Assembly (NCBI GenBank): GCA_026745465.1
Contig: JACYXH010000310.1
Span: 5,248,001-5,312,000, forward strand
Length of the DNA: 64,000 bases
Source of the DNA: Lota lota
Taxonomy: Eukaryota > Chordata > Actinopteri > Gadiformes > Lotidae
Direction: 5' to 3'
The stretch's first letter is position 1. The number at the start of each line of letters is the position of its first letter. Below the pieces are notes generated by a model, which saw only the letters and a list, made by a program, of their open reading frames with translations, ran no database searches and was not told where the DNA came from. Of this stretch, positions 1-12,497 are shown piece after piece. Both the position numbers and the translations under genes were made by a program.

Positions 1-1560
1 ACGATTCACGGGCTTCAGGGTGGCACTTAGCCATGGCTGCAGACCTGATACCCACTAAGTCAACTGGCGGCCACAGCATTGTCCTGATGTACAAGGCTGC
101 CTCACAGCCTTAGGGGCCGAACCACAGCATTCTAGCGTTATGTTCACAATCCTAGAAGTACATCGGGGCCACCAGGTGTCTATCATCTGGCAGAGACCTC
201 GTAGCAGTCATCGCCGCATCAATCACACACAACGGAGGAGGGGAGGGGGCGTTCCATCCCAACCCACCCGCCCACCGCTGCCACACTGCTGGCTTCATTC
301 CTTGCCATGACAACCTATCATCTCCCTCTTTCAGTCCTCCCAGATCACAGCACCCCATCCTAAGCCCCTAGAGAAGCAGAAACCATACAACTGGATGGCG
401 GCATACTCTCTTTCTGAACACTCAATTCCCTGTTTACTACACCCCTTCTGGCCAACTTTGCCTCAACAACTCACCTGTGGACCCTCGAGCTCAGCCAGAG
501 GCGGCACTCCTGTCCAAGGAGCCGGGTGACCCATAGAGAGGCCTGTAGGCCAGTAAACTATATCAAGATGGCGTCAATCTAGTCCCAGCATATACAAGCA
601 CCTTGATGGGGGCTAGCTAGATTCTTACTGGGGGGGATCTCGCTGCCACAACAGCGTACCACGTAAAATGCGTGCACCTCCACAAGTTCAACCATGCCCC
701 AACTTGCCAACCAAGCGAAAACAAGGGCACACACCTCCTCCTCCGCTATGGCTAACAAGGTCATGGCGAACCCAGAGCATCCCTGGCTCTACCACAACTA
801 CCACCTGCACCTCATATATGGTGATACGGTGGCAACCCCCTTTGGGATTTTATGTGTGTGCGTACGCCGTCAGAGGGATGTGAGGCGTGAGTCAGCACTT
901 GCTTGAATATGCATCGCCGGGATCACTGGGTTCATTTAAGTTAAAGCGGTACATCTTTTTCACCCCAATTTCCCTCTGACTGTATGTTCATTTCCAACCT
1001 TTTTTTTTACGCCAGAAGCAAAAGCGTACACGCTCTCACTTTCCCTGACTAGTCCAAGGTCCTTAACCTCCACATCTGGAGGGTTAAGATGGAGGGTGGA
1101 ACACATGCCTCCCGTGCTCCCTTGAGGTTAATTATGTTCCTTTTACTCGCCGCGACATGCACTCCATTCGCCTGCGGAAGAACTCTACCGAAATGCTATG
1201 TGAGCTAGCGAGGCGGCCGTTAGAGCCTAACAACTAGCCTCGCAGAGCAGCCACTGCGCTCTGACCACAGGCCGTACTCCAGTCATGCCTGCGGACGGCT
1301 AATTAAAATGACTGACTGCACACGCAGCCTCTGGAAGGGAGGCAGGTACTGCGGAAGAACGGGCCGGCGCCCCTAAAGGATGGTGTCATGTGGTCATTTG
1401 TAGCGCCCGTTGACACTTCCCTCCCCCTGCTCCTCTTTCTGCTATATGGTCTTCGTAGACCCTCGATTTTTTTTTAGACGGCCTCTCTGTTGGCTCTCCC
1501 CTCACAGACTATTACTTACCATTTGTCCTCGACCCAGCTTCCTTGTAAGGCACACTGGGA
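1..1560. other. GC/CpG-richer block with no intact gene; possible degenerate mobile element
   Basis: This block is visibly richer in G+C and CpG than the AT-rich DNA that follows from about 1,560, and it lacks microsatellites. Short frames occur on both strands (for example 579-764 minus and 668-883 plus), but none is longer than about 70 codons and none resembles a family I know. The motif ctgcggaagaac occurs twice, near 1,174 and 1,350. One reading is an old transposable element eroded by mutation; another is a CpG-rich regulatory or untranslated region whose gene lies outside the window. I cannot choose between them, and no function is assigned. Confidence 0.3.
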
Positions 1561-1729
1561 TAAGGGGGCAAGGTAATTAGAAGTAAACAGTTCATTATCA
1601 ATTGGGCAGGCGCTATTTAAGTATTATTTATTATTAATAATACGTTCCAGCATGTTACTTTTTATGTGCCTGTAGATACAAGGGGCACCAGACCAAATTA
1701 TATAATTTATTGACAAATTTGTTTATACA

Positions 1730-1808
1730 AATATATATATATATATATATATATAGATAGAGAGAGAGAGAGAGAGTGTGAGAGAGAGAGAGAGAAATAG
1801 AGAGAGAG
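1730..1808. repeat. Compound microsatellite (AT)n-(GA)n
   Basis: An (AT) run at about 1,730-1,755 passes directly into an (AG/GA) run to about 1,808, with a small gtgtg interruption. Simple repeat, seen directly. Confidence 0.95.
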
Positions 1809-1874
1809 GTTAGTGGGGGCATGGGAGGGACATCAGGATGGATTTGCTGCTTTCTTGATTTTAATATGTATTGC

Positions 1875-2022
1875 TATCTAGTCATTTGGCAGATGGTTTT
1901 CTCCAAAATGATGAATGTATTCTACTGGATTCAAGGATGTAGGATGGATATAGGTAGGCTAGACACATTGGGGATCGGACCCAGTACATGCCGGCTGCGA
2001 GCCAAACACACTACACTACACT
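1875..2022 (+). repeat. Degenerate fish SINE-like / dispersed repeat fragment
   Basis: The segment contains catttggcagatggtttt followed about 90 bp later by ggggatcggaccc. This combination resembles a repeat tail very common in teleost genomes, which runs roughly catttagcagatgcttttatcc and later ggggatcgaaccc, the latter being a tRNA B-box-like element. The copy is diverged and has no flanking target duplication that I could define. An ORF of 68 codons across it is incidental. The family assignment is from memory of teleost repeats and was not checked by search. Confidence 0.5.
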
Positions 2023-2029
2023 ACTAAGA

Positions 2030-3271
2030 ATGTATTGAGGACAAGTGTAAATAGTTTCTGGGCTAAGGCATATATAAAAAAAAAAGGCCTCAGTAAATGA
2101 TAGCTGTCTTACTTTATCATTTAATGAGCTAATGAGGCTGAAGGAAGAGAGGTTTATAAAGCAGAGTAAAGATTATGGTTGATGTTTGTCCTTGACAACA
2201 CAAATCATTCAAGGATCTGACAAGAACAATTGATGCTAAGCAAATTTGTTGATCTTCTTACATCTCATTTGAATGGTGCCTTTGAGGTGCGACATGTGTG
2301 TGCGAGACAGACAAGGCCACATTAATACATTTTCAGCTCCATCGCAATGATCAGAAGTTAGATGCAGAAAAATTTGGAGCAAATGCTATCATAAGCAATT
2401 CTCAATTATAGTCACATAACCACAGAACTAGAAAGTAGACTTTTTATGTTCCAGAGAAGGCACCAAACTAGCACTAAGCTAATGCAATCACTATGTTATT
2501 TCCAGGCCACAGTTTGTTGTCAATAGCATTGGTTTCAGCAATAGCCAATTTCACCTTTCATTATGTGTGATAGGTGGAAAATTGAGAAAAGGTTTGCGTT
2601 TACCTTCGTGTTGACATTCCCTGCTATGAGAATGCCTGGTGTGATTCACTGATGGGACTCATCACACCGGTCTGATTTCCACCGTATTTGTTTGTCCCAA
2701 GTATTCTCCTCCTCATATGAGTTTAGCTTCCATGCATACACACAAATGGATTCATTAGAAATGTATGCAATGTGAATCAGTGTTTCCAAATTAATATAAA
2801 GAATGAAGAAATACCCAACTAGGGCTGTTTTATTTCTTTAAAACATGTTATTTAATCACACAGATTTGTGGCAGTGAAAATATTATGGTGGTAATATTAC
2901 AGGTATTCTGAATCAGAGATGGTGTTTAGGATTTATATTAAGAAATTCCAAATATTATGGAGGATTGCCCATACTTACATTTGTATAGACCCGCACTAGT
3001 CTTTATTTAAAGCAGTTCACACACAACATTGGGTAGATTCCACAAATAATAAGCTGTTACTTTAACCTTTCTGTTTATAATTTTTAAGTAATTGAAAGCT
3101 TCAGTCTTACCCTATTTGAACCCACAAATATATACAAATATGTACAGCCTAGGTTTGGCAAGGTTGCAAAAAAAAAACAGATTTTATTAATGTTATCCAA
3201 GTGATTCACTGCCTAATGGCTAATTTCCAAAAGAGGGGAAAGGATGTCAAGCATTTGTTTGACGCACGCAT

Positions 3272-3272
<1 letters not shown>
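2030..3272. other. Non-coding AT-rich DNA
   Basis: No ORF of note, no RNA gene and no mobile-element end was recognised here. The DNA is AT-rich and of ordinary complexity. Confidence 0.6.

Positions 3273-3358
<86 letters not shown>
3273..3358. repeat. (CA)n microsatellite, about 86 bp
   Basis: Uninterrupted CA repeat. It gives rise to a spurious His-Thr ORF, which is not a gene. Confidence 0.98.
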
Positions 3359-3362
<4 letters not shown>

Positions 3363-3794
3363 CTCAAAAATCTAAATTATAGAGTACCTCATAATATTTC
3401 ACACAATAAATATTTGATAGGTTAGGAGTGGACTGAGCACAGAACTGCCACCATAATGGCAGCAATAAAGTCTCTACTAACTAATTAGGAGGAACAAACA
3501 CATTTTGATGTACTGCAGAAGTAGACTACTGCTGCAGTCACATTTGTCCAAAAATGTCATTATAATAATAACAATAATAATGTAATGCATGCCTTATGGA
3601 ACACGTTTTTTTCCAATGTGTCTTACAATACTGTTAACATTGTAAGAATAGGTAGCCGCAATGGGGATCGAAAAACCAATCACGGCAGTATTAAGGCCAT
3701 GCTCTTACAAGTGGAGCTGTGTTTATGTATGCAAGTACTGTATTCAAGATATATGCAATATGCCACATTTCTAATTCAGTGTATTTATCCTAAT

Positions 3795-3970
3795 ATCAAG
3801 TTCAAGTTTCAATTTTATTATCATGCACTCACGGACAGACAGTGAGCAGCAGTCATTAGCGATTCCAGGCATCCGACCAAACAGTGCAAATACAATTTAA
3901 GTAGAATAACAAGAAGTAAGGTGATATAACATCCTTGTTTAAAGACCAAAAAACACATAATATCCAAAAC
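3795..3970. repeat. Possible dispersed repeat fragment
   Basis: The text around caagtttcaattttattatc, followed by cagacagtgagcagc and ccaaacagtgcaaata, resembles a fish interspersed repeat whose copies start ttcaagtttattgtcatg. The resemblance is partial and comes from memory, so boundaries and family are uncertain. Confidence 0.3.
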
Positions 3971-4506
3971 ATCAGACTGCTTTTTAACTGAGCGATGATG
4001 TACTGTAAGAGAGGCTTTGCTAAATGGGTTACCTCGCTGTTTGATCCAGACTGCTGTTGACGTGTGTCAGATGCATCTTTTGAAACAGTCCCCTTTCCAG
4101 TCAACTGGGGAGAAGATTAGTTGCACATTTGGTTTTATTGAAGAATACGTTATGTAAATAATAGTTCTTCTTGAGAAGAAGAAGAAGAAAACGGAAACAT
4201 AACAGGTTCCGAACGAAGTGAGCCATCTTATCGGATCAAGACACAAATAGGGGGTTATAAATATTATTGTGTAATAGGCCTACATTTGATTGACGTTCGT
4301 GAGCGGTGAGTCTGACAGCTTCGCACACTGTCGTGTTTGATCACAATAACTAACATTGTTCTGTTGCTGAAACACACCTTACTATTCGTTTAGCTTAGCT
4401 TCGACAGCTACGTTAGCTAACCATGTGACCAACTAGGCCTTTCTTGGTCGAGTGCATTGTGGTTAAAACATTTTCTGCATATTTGAATACTGTTATATTC
4501 AAATAT

Positions 4507-4533
4507 ACCATAGACTGATATACAGTCTATGGT
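4507..4533. repeat. Perfect 11-bp inverted repeat (hairpin)
   Basis: accatagactg at 4,507-4,517 is the exact reverse complement of cagtctatggt at 4,523-4,533, separated by atata. Similar catagactgtatata-type palindromes are frequent in fish DNA and may be remnants of small DNA transposons. Confidence 0.8.
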
Positions 4534-4793
4534 TAAAAAGGTAGAAATCTCTGAAATTCATAGATTTAGTTAAGTAAATTGTATACTTCATGCGCCTTTC
4601 ACAAAGCACAGAATGTATTGCAGATAGATAAGCTAGCATATGTGGTCGTCATCTTGCTAGTTTTAACATCTTGTCTTCATCAAGTTTTCATGACAGTGGT
4701 ATTGACAAAAGAGAATACAGAGCAGAATGAGGGGGAAAAAAACAGGGCCAGAGCTTGCCATGTTGACGAGAAGCAGAGTACAAAGAATTAGGC

Positions 4794-4795
<2 letters not shown>

Positions 4796-4840
<45 letters not shown>
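4796..4840. repeat. Poly-G tract, 45 G
   Basis: Uninterrupted run of about 45 G on the plus strand. It could form G-quadruplexes. The exact length is unreliable because homopolymers are often mis-sequenced. Confidence 0.95.
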
Positions 4841-5149
4841 CGACGTCAATAAGCTTTGCTAGGTCGCTACCTGGAGGCAAAAGATGTGAGGGTAAGAGAG
4901 CTTTGGGAGCAGTGCAGATGACGTTGGCAACATTGTCGTCAGCTCGCCCCCGCAATGAGAACACTTTCTGCTCCTCACCAACGGAAGGTAAACATGCACA
5001 GTTTCAACATATTTTATAAAGTTTACATGTTTCAACCATTCCTGCGTGAAGCTGAGGTGACATGACTGTCATCGCTGGCATTCTGCACCTGTTGCCCTGA
5101 ATGTAATCTCGGATCCAGAAGTTTGACAATGCTAGTCAACTTCTGGGTG

Positions 5150-5705
5150 AGACTGACTAGCGGCTGGGCCGGAAACTAGAAAGTGGGAGGGGCGGAATTA
5201 CGCAGGTCTTCCTGTTTTGTTACTGACATATTCTTCCAAAATAAACTCATTTGCACCTGCAAGATCGAGGTTTCAGAAGTCGATGTTAACAAATATATTT
5301 CAACACTGGCCAGTCTACACAGGTTGGATTTTAAACCTTTACAGACCGTTTGTCTAAGGATGTTAGTGTCCGCACAGGATGCTATAGCTGGTCTTCCCAC
5401 GGGCTACAGGAAATGTTTCGTTTACCAGAGCTGGTCGAGTTTGCGTTCGCTGCTGGCCAAGGACGAATACCGACAACGAGAAGACGCTGCTATCGTTTAA
5501 GTTATCAGTGCTCTTCTGGATCTGAGATGAATGGTCTTCCATATCCTGTTTGTTGTGGTTCCGCCGGTCAGGTTGTTTCCAGTAGAGACCAATCCATGTA
5601 ACGTGTGTATACAGATCCCCACCCAAGCAACATGATTGGTCGATATAAATTTGAAGCGAAAGGAAAATAAATCCCCCACTCACCCAGATTTGAGCTTGTC
5701 TGCCA
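5150..5705 (+). repeat. Dispersed repeat family, copy 1 (about 555 bp)
   Basis: This segment shares an ordered series of matches with 48,563-48,890 in the same orientation: gctgggcc, acgc followed by cctgttttgtt, cagtctacaca, cctttacagaca/c, acatgattggtc with ataaat, and a 3' end cacccagatttgagct. Between the cctttacag block and the 3' block, this copy holds about 230 bp that is mostly absent from copy 2. A frame of 105 codons (5,183-5,500) lies within it but resembles no family I know. The repeat is not named. It looks like a non-autonomous element or an internal piece of a larger one. Confidence 0.7.
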
Positions 5706-8700
5706 TCAGACTTTAGTTAATTTAAAGCCTGCTTTCTTAGACTGCCCTGACCGCTACTGGTAGGTGTATGCAACAAATCAGTTTACAATTAGAAAAACTC
5801 ATTATTCTGACTAAAGGCTTGCATAAAAATACTGGGAAATGTAAGGTTACAATATACATCTTGTTTTGTTTGCGGTTTGAGGTGATTGGGCCTGTATAAA
5901 AATAAGTAATTTATATTATATTATTCAAGTTTGTTTGAAGGAATTGGCCTATAAATACTTTTTTTAAATGCTTCTATAACTTGTAAAATTTGTCTGCTGT
6001 CAAGAGCCATTGTAAAAATGTATTTGTTTGCATTTTAAAATGCGTACTGCACCAATTATCACTGGTCACGGGTCTGTGTATTTAATGCAATAACAACAAT
6101 ACACGTAAGAAGAGTTTAATGTATTTTGTTGAACTGTTTAATTCCATACCGGGAGCAGTGAAAATAGTTTTGCAAACAAGCTAATTATGTGCATGCACCC
6201 TGAAAACCACAGAGAGGGTATAAATCACAGTAATTTTGTGTGTAATCTGTGGTCGCTAAAGTAAAATCCCAATGCTGCATTTTGTGCCGCGCATCATCTG
6301 CTCTGGACAGGTGCTAATTGACTATGTGAACACATGAGCTGTTTTCTTTGTCAGATAAAACAAAGGATATGAATATGATACTGTTTATTTCAGCAAGGTA
6401 GGATTGTAGATATTCTTAGAAACCCCAAGCGTAATGAATTACTCGGTGAGGAAAACAGAGGTAGAGAATTGGGAGCCCTGTACCAATGTGTAACCAGCAG
6501 TTGCAGGCTTTGCGTTGCTTCCTCCTGAGTTCGCCAGCACGGAACTTCGAACTCGGATCCTCGTTTCCTCCTGCAGCATAAGCGCCAGCGCCTTAGCCCA
6601 CTCATCAATAGGAAAAGGCAGCCAATTCCTACAGTCAAGGGGGCGTATTTATCTACTGTGTTGTTTCGTTTCCTCTTTGGTGCATTTTCAGCAAATTTCA
6701 ACCATGTTACATTCTCCCCCATGAACTCAAGTTACACCGGATACTTGCAGCAACTATCCGTGTCACGACACCAGTGTAACAGATAGTGGGCAGACTTGCC
6801 CTGATGCTGGCAGTATACCTACTTTGTGCTGCTTCCACCGAGTACTGTTTTCTGAAAGTAGTTTAGCAAAACTCAATACCAACAAATGTAAAACCAACCT
6901 CAACGTGAACATATGTCCATATGGCTCAGGGTCAATTGGCTAGATTGTCTGCTGCCTTTTGGAAATGATGATAATAATAATAATAATTATTATTATATTT
7001 TGTATGTATATTAAATATGGGCACATTTCTGGAAAAACTCTCAAACTGTACCACTGACGTCCTATAATGTTTAGAATGTTTCATGGGAGCTCTTTTTATA
7101 GCCTCGAGACCTCCCCATTCCCATGGCTTTGTTTTGAGAATAGGATGTACCCAGTGTCTCTGTCTTTTCATCCCATTGTTTCAGAGATCAATTACTCTCC
7201 CCGTTGAGCTGCTGTTGCTGGTCGACTCCATATTTGCTTTCTCTCCTACTCCTCTGAGTAAATTCCACTGACTCGAAGTGACCCCAACTTCTCTGAGGTT
7301 TGCCAGTTTTTTTCCCATTATTTTATTGATAGACTACATTTTGTGGTGGGCTTTTCGAAACTATGTCTCTGCTTCTAAATGTATAGTACTTTTATTATGG
7401 TGCTATAAACATACTTTCTGTATATCATTTTTGTAGTTCCTGTTTTGTGATTGTGCCATGGAGTCCTAACCGCCTGCTGTGTAACATATGTGTGTTATGA
7501 CAGTATCTCTCGAAAGACACATCCAATCCTAACTAATCCTAACTGCTAATCAGAGCAGTAGTTTAAAAATGTCACATTTCCAAAACTATTTATAATATTT
7601 CATTTTCTGTTGGAATTTTGCACATAAACGTGGTAACAGCAAGTAACCCACCACCCTCCAAAATAATACCCTGTATAAATAAACAATAATACAGTGAATA
7701 AAAATACAGTGTTATTTTTTTTTTTTTTTTAAATGGACCCTTCAGCTCTTTTACAGTGGAAAGCAAAAACGTTATGTTCCTAATAGATGCAGTAAGAGAA
7801 AACGGACACTAATGACTAATTTCCACAAACAAAACCTGCAGCAAACAACAGCTGCAGGTGAATAATCTGGGAAGTCTGGTTTCTAGTGTGGCCAATTTGA
7901 TTCCTGAGCTGCCAAGCCCTTCAGGTCACTACTTGGAAATCACAACAGCCTCTAGAAAACAAAACTATTTTGTACACACACAAAATATCCCAGACCCCCA
8001 CAAAGGAAAATTTTGTGTTCAACTCTATGTGACGCTGCATGGCTTGCTTAATCATTCCTGGGCATTTTTCTAAATTCAGCTTTAATTGGTTGAAATAAAT
8101 ATTTATCTTCCCCACCCATCCGTAAACTTTACCGGCTTATACTTGGCCAGAGTCAAGGAGAGCTGCACCTCAGCTTTTTGAGTCGCAAAGTAAGAAGGCT
8201 ACATAATGGTGCAGAATAGATCCTTTTCAGAGAGGCGTCCTCTTAGGACAAACACAGGTGTCGCTCATAACACAAATTATGGGTCTGCTATTTTTATGTA
8301 CCAGGGAACAGGTAGGAGTCTAAACTAGTGAAGATAACACACATTGGCCATTGCTGATGCTTTGACACGCATAAATGAAACAACTGCCTACCTATGTTTA
8401 TGTTGTGGGCTACACCTGTGTTTTACCCTGCTTTGACAGCACTGTGAAAGGGGTTCATGGTCAATGTGAATTATCTTAACTAGTTTAGTCTACTACCCAT
8501 GCCCTGGTACATAAAAGTTGCGGACCCATATTTTGTGTTATATGACACCTATGTGTCTATTAGGAATCACAATTTAGTGGCAAGCGTTGAGTTCAATATA
8601 TCGTGTTGTAATGTAGTGTTATGTAATGTTAGGCAGAGACAATTGACAGAGGAAATGTTACATGAAATTGATCATCTGTAAATGCTATGGGGCACAACCA

Positions 8701-10850
8701 AACTGTTTGTGTATGAATGTGCAATCAAATTACTTGTGTTGAATTTATTGAGATTTCTAACGATGACATTTGAGAGAGTGGAAACAGTGTAGCGGGGACT
8801 GCATTGTGCTACCCGATGAGAACTATTGAATTACATACTATATCTCACCTTCGCATTGGCATGCAGGGTCAATAACCCATTATAGAGAAAATCAATGCAA
8901 TTGTAAACCATCCAACAAGGGCTATGGTGGATTCCTTTACAAGACAAATAGTTTAACCACTGCCACTGGCTACAATATGAAAGGACTACTACAGAAAATA
9001 ATAACAATAATAATGATCCGGAAAGGTGTTTACTCTTCTAGAAATGAAGAATCTCTTCTTCTGCATTAATTAAAGACATTACTTATTTTTTTTTAAATAT
9101 AAAGACATCTATCCAACTGCCTCAGCGAGGTGAAAAACTATAGAAGAATCTAATCTCAACCAGTATCAGTGCAGTGGTAGTGGCGTAGCCGCAATGAGAA
9201 ATTGCCATACATAATCATCGTCATGACAAACCTAAGCTCACCAATGCGCGACAGGTGAGGGAGCCTTCATAAAAGGGAAGAGCTTCTTCTCCCTAGTGAC
9301 ACATTAGGCATATGGTGAATGATCCCACTGTCAGCAAAGAGATGGTAATGGTAAAATCGGTCTCAACATGGGAATTCCCTGTTTAGCTCTCTCTTTCTAT
9401 CTGATCGCTGTGTGGTTATGATTATATCAAACTTAATTACGTTTTTTAATTACACAAAGATTGAATTTGGGAATGCGGGCAAGAGAGAAAGAGAGACGAA
9501 ATCCAAGAAGATAAAAATAAAGTAATCTTGGTGTTCTTGAACTTTGAAAAAAAGGGAATTTAAATATATGCAGCTGCATGCGCGGGAGAGTGAACTATGC
9601 ATGCCTACTTCTAAAAGATCACAACTGAGAGATTGTTCTGGCAAAACAACACAGGAATTCGGGTGACAATTATTGGTTGGAAATAAAATTGAAGTTCCAC
9701 AGATAACTATGGGAAAGTGTGCAAGGCCAGTTGTATTCGATGTTGGTCACGGACAGTACCTCGACCTCTGTTTGATGAAACATGAACACATTGGGAATGT
9801 GTTACTGAAATCTCCTGCGAGTGGAATTCAGAAAGAGATGAAATGTTTCAGTTTCAAAAAAGGACAGGCCGAGATAAAAAGAGGGGATGGAATAGAAACT
9901 CGTGCCAGAAGCAATCCTTTAGCGAAAAAGACGGCTTTATATTTTTCAGAAAGCCAGCGTTGGGATGGGTTGGGTTGGTGCTTTGCAGTAGATTGGTGTG
10001 CGGCAGGCATAGTCAAGTGTACCGTGAAAATGTGAAGGCCTCATTGCATATGCTGCTTCATGAAATATGAACTTAAAGTGCATCGATGTTAGTGCATGGT
10101 AAGTGAAAGATTTGAATTCCTTATAAAGGTTTAACTCGCTTACGTGAATTCAATGGATGGTTCACAATTTTTTTTTATAAAAGTGGAAGGTTAGGCTACA
10201 AACCGATTGAAACCATGTGTTTCTTTCTCTCTGCCTTTCCCTAGATGTTGTTTTCTCTAATAAAGTAGGTGTGACATTTAATATGTGATGTGTTTGACCG
10301 TACTTTGTGGATTATAAATATAACAATATGTTACTTTGATTTTTCAACATCAAAGGGTACAACCTTTCCACAAGCTTTAAGATGGAAATAGCCATCCGAG
10401 TTGCCAAAGCACTTCTCTCATCAGACCCGACATAACTCCTCCGCCCGACCCTCCAGTACACTCAGTCACAGTGGAGGCTGATGAGCCCTCACCTAGAATC
10501 AAACAGCACAGTAAACAGCACATTACTTGTGTTGATAGCTGTGGATTAGCCACCTCAGTTCAGTACTTTCTACTTCCTCACATTGACATTTTCTCCCAAA
10601 AGGAGTAGTTAGAGTTGTGTTCCAAACAGGAAGTTGCTTTTGCTTTTTAAGTTGGAAGTTAATTAAAGCTAGACAATGAAAAAACAACAACGTATATGTT
10701 GGATCGAATGGCAAAAGGTTTGAATACTTTTCTTCTTTGGTAATGAGTATTGACAAGTTCAGAAAAAGACAGTAGTGGCAGCCAGCTAAACTGTTACGGT
10801 GACACCTCTCATCGTTATAGAGTTTCCTGAGGGCAGCTGATCGTCACAAG
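5706..10850. other. Non-coding DNA with minor simple repeats
   Basis: Apart from the tRNA-like remnant near 6.5 kb, no gene is recognised. Small simple repeats include an ATA/ATT-rich run at about 6,967-6,998 and a T run near 7,716-7,730. The longest frame (9,673-10,035, 120 codons) has no recognisable domain, no Kozak-plus-splice context, and composition like its surroundings, so it is not called as a gene. Confidence 0.6.
6535..6625 (-). repeat. tRNA-Leu/Ser-like remnant, possible SINE head
   Basis: Read on the minus strand, the segment contains gagtgggctaaggcgctggc followed by gagttcgaagttc. Class II tRNAs such as tRNA-Leu have gagtggtctaaggcgctgga and a B box ggttcgaatcc, so the order and spacing fit a tRNA-derived sequence. 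The B box has substitutions and the acceptor stem is not recognisable, so it is not a functional tRNA gene. It is more likely a tRNA pseudogene or the 5' head of a SINE. Confidence 0.5.
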
Positions 10851-10852
10851 GT

Positions 10853-10889
10853 CCATAGAGGTCCACACTACCTCTATGGAGGTAGTGTG
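10853..10889. repeat. Two overlapping, mutually exclusive hairpins
   Basis: ccatagagg at 10,853-10,861 pairs with cctctatgg at 10,871-10,879. Alternatively cacactacctc at 10,864-10,874 pairs with gaggtagtgtg at 10,879-10,889. Both pairings are perfect and share bases, so only one can form at a time. They sit directly next to a long CA array. Confidence 0.8.
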
Positions 10890-10900
10890 TGTGCACACAT

Positions 10901-11258
<358 letters not shown>

Positions 11259-11259
11259 C

Positions 11260-12449
11260 CCACACACTATACCCACACACTGAGGATGTGGCAGTTCAGC
11301 ACCATGGCCAGCTCCAGTGGCAGGAAGCCTCGGCTCAGCTGAAATGCATCACTCTAATCAGCTGTAGCGGGGAGCTCCAGGCCAGCTGAAGCTGCTGGGG
11401 CTGATTACCCCAGTGGAGAGAAAACAAGGCAGGCTGGCAAGCCTGTGCAGGAGAGCGCTTCTCCCTGTCTGAAGCCAGTGAGACTGCAGACCTGAGCAGC
11501 ACCCTTATCTTTAGTTGGTGCAGAGCTATGGAGACCATGTTGTTATTGTTTTGCTTGGTGAACCAGGAGAGCTGCTTTGGGGTTAAACTGCACCTTTTGT
11601 TTCTCGTCCCTGCTTTTTCTACAGAGGGCTAGTGAGAGTATACACTATCAATAGATGTGTAGTTATCAGTTTTATTCAGTTAAATTGTCCACTTGTCGTT
11701 GTTCCTGTCTTGTATTACTTAAAACTAAAATAAGTAATATGTCGTACATCGTCATGACTACCTCTTGACAGGCTGCAGTTAAATCTGTTGTGCACCGCTT
11801 CTCTGTCACATTCATGCTTGCAGTCCATTTCTTTTTTCTTTTTTTATCAAGCTAGCAGAGTTTGAAAAAAGTGTTTAAATCAAAATCGCTAATGCAAATC
11901 AGAGTGGAAGTTCCAATTGTCATTTCCCTGAAGTTGGCACAGTTTAGCAGAACTAGAGGCAGGGTTGACCTACATGCTTTACACAGCAATTTTGCAGATG
12001 CTGCAGACAATGGAACCAAGTAACCGTCTCCTCTTAAAGTTCTGACCTGCTTTTGTAAACAGTTTTATTATTATTCAATTCTTACATTTGATAATTGTTC
12101 AATGTTAACAAAGACACCCTGGAGGTATCTTGAATACAGTAGAGAACTTGAATACAGTGTTGAATGTATGAATCTATGGATGATCGTACATTAATGATGA
12201 ATGTACAATCTGCCGAGTTGCCCTTGGCGTATTTTTATTTCAGCTCTCCCATAGGTGAGAGATACAGCACACACACACCAATCTGTTGTACCCCCTTTGG
12301 TGTCCCTCACCTTTGCTCCATGTTGCGAAAAATATTCTCTTTGTCTGAGCTGTCCCGATTGATGCTTGTTCCCAAAACAGCAGTACTGCTGTGGATTAAG
12401 TTCTTACTGTGTGTGTCTGTGTGTGTGTGCGTGTGTGTGTTCATGTAGT

Positions 12450-12497
<48 letters not shown>

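Noticed and set aside
5183-5683. Overlapping ORFs of 83-106 codons on both strands
   Set aside because: They lie in the dispersed repeat and the frames are not maintained in its second copy at 48.6 kb.
6535-6625. Functional tRNA gene
   Set aside because: B box is altered and no acceptor stem pairs; kept only as a tRNA-derived remnant.
9673-10035. Plus-strand ORF of 120 codons
   Set aside because: No recognised domain, no splice context, composition like its flanks; length is compatible with chance in 64 kb.
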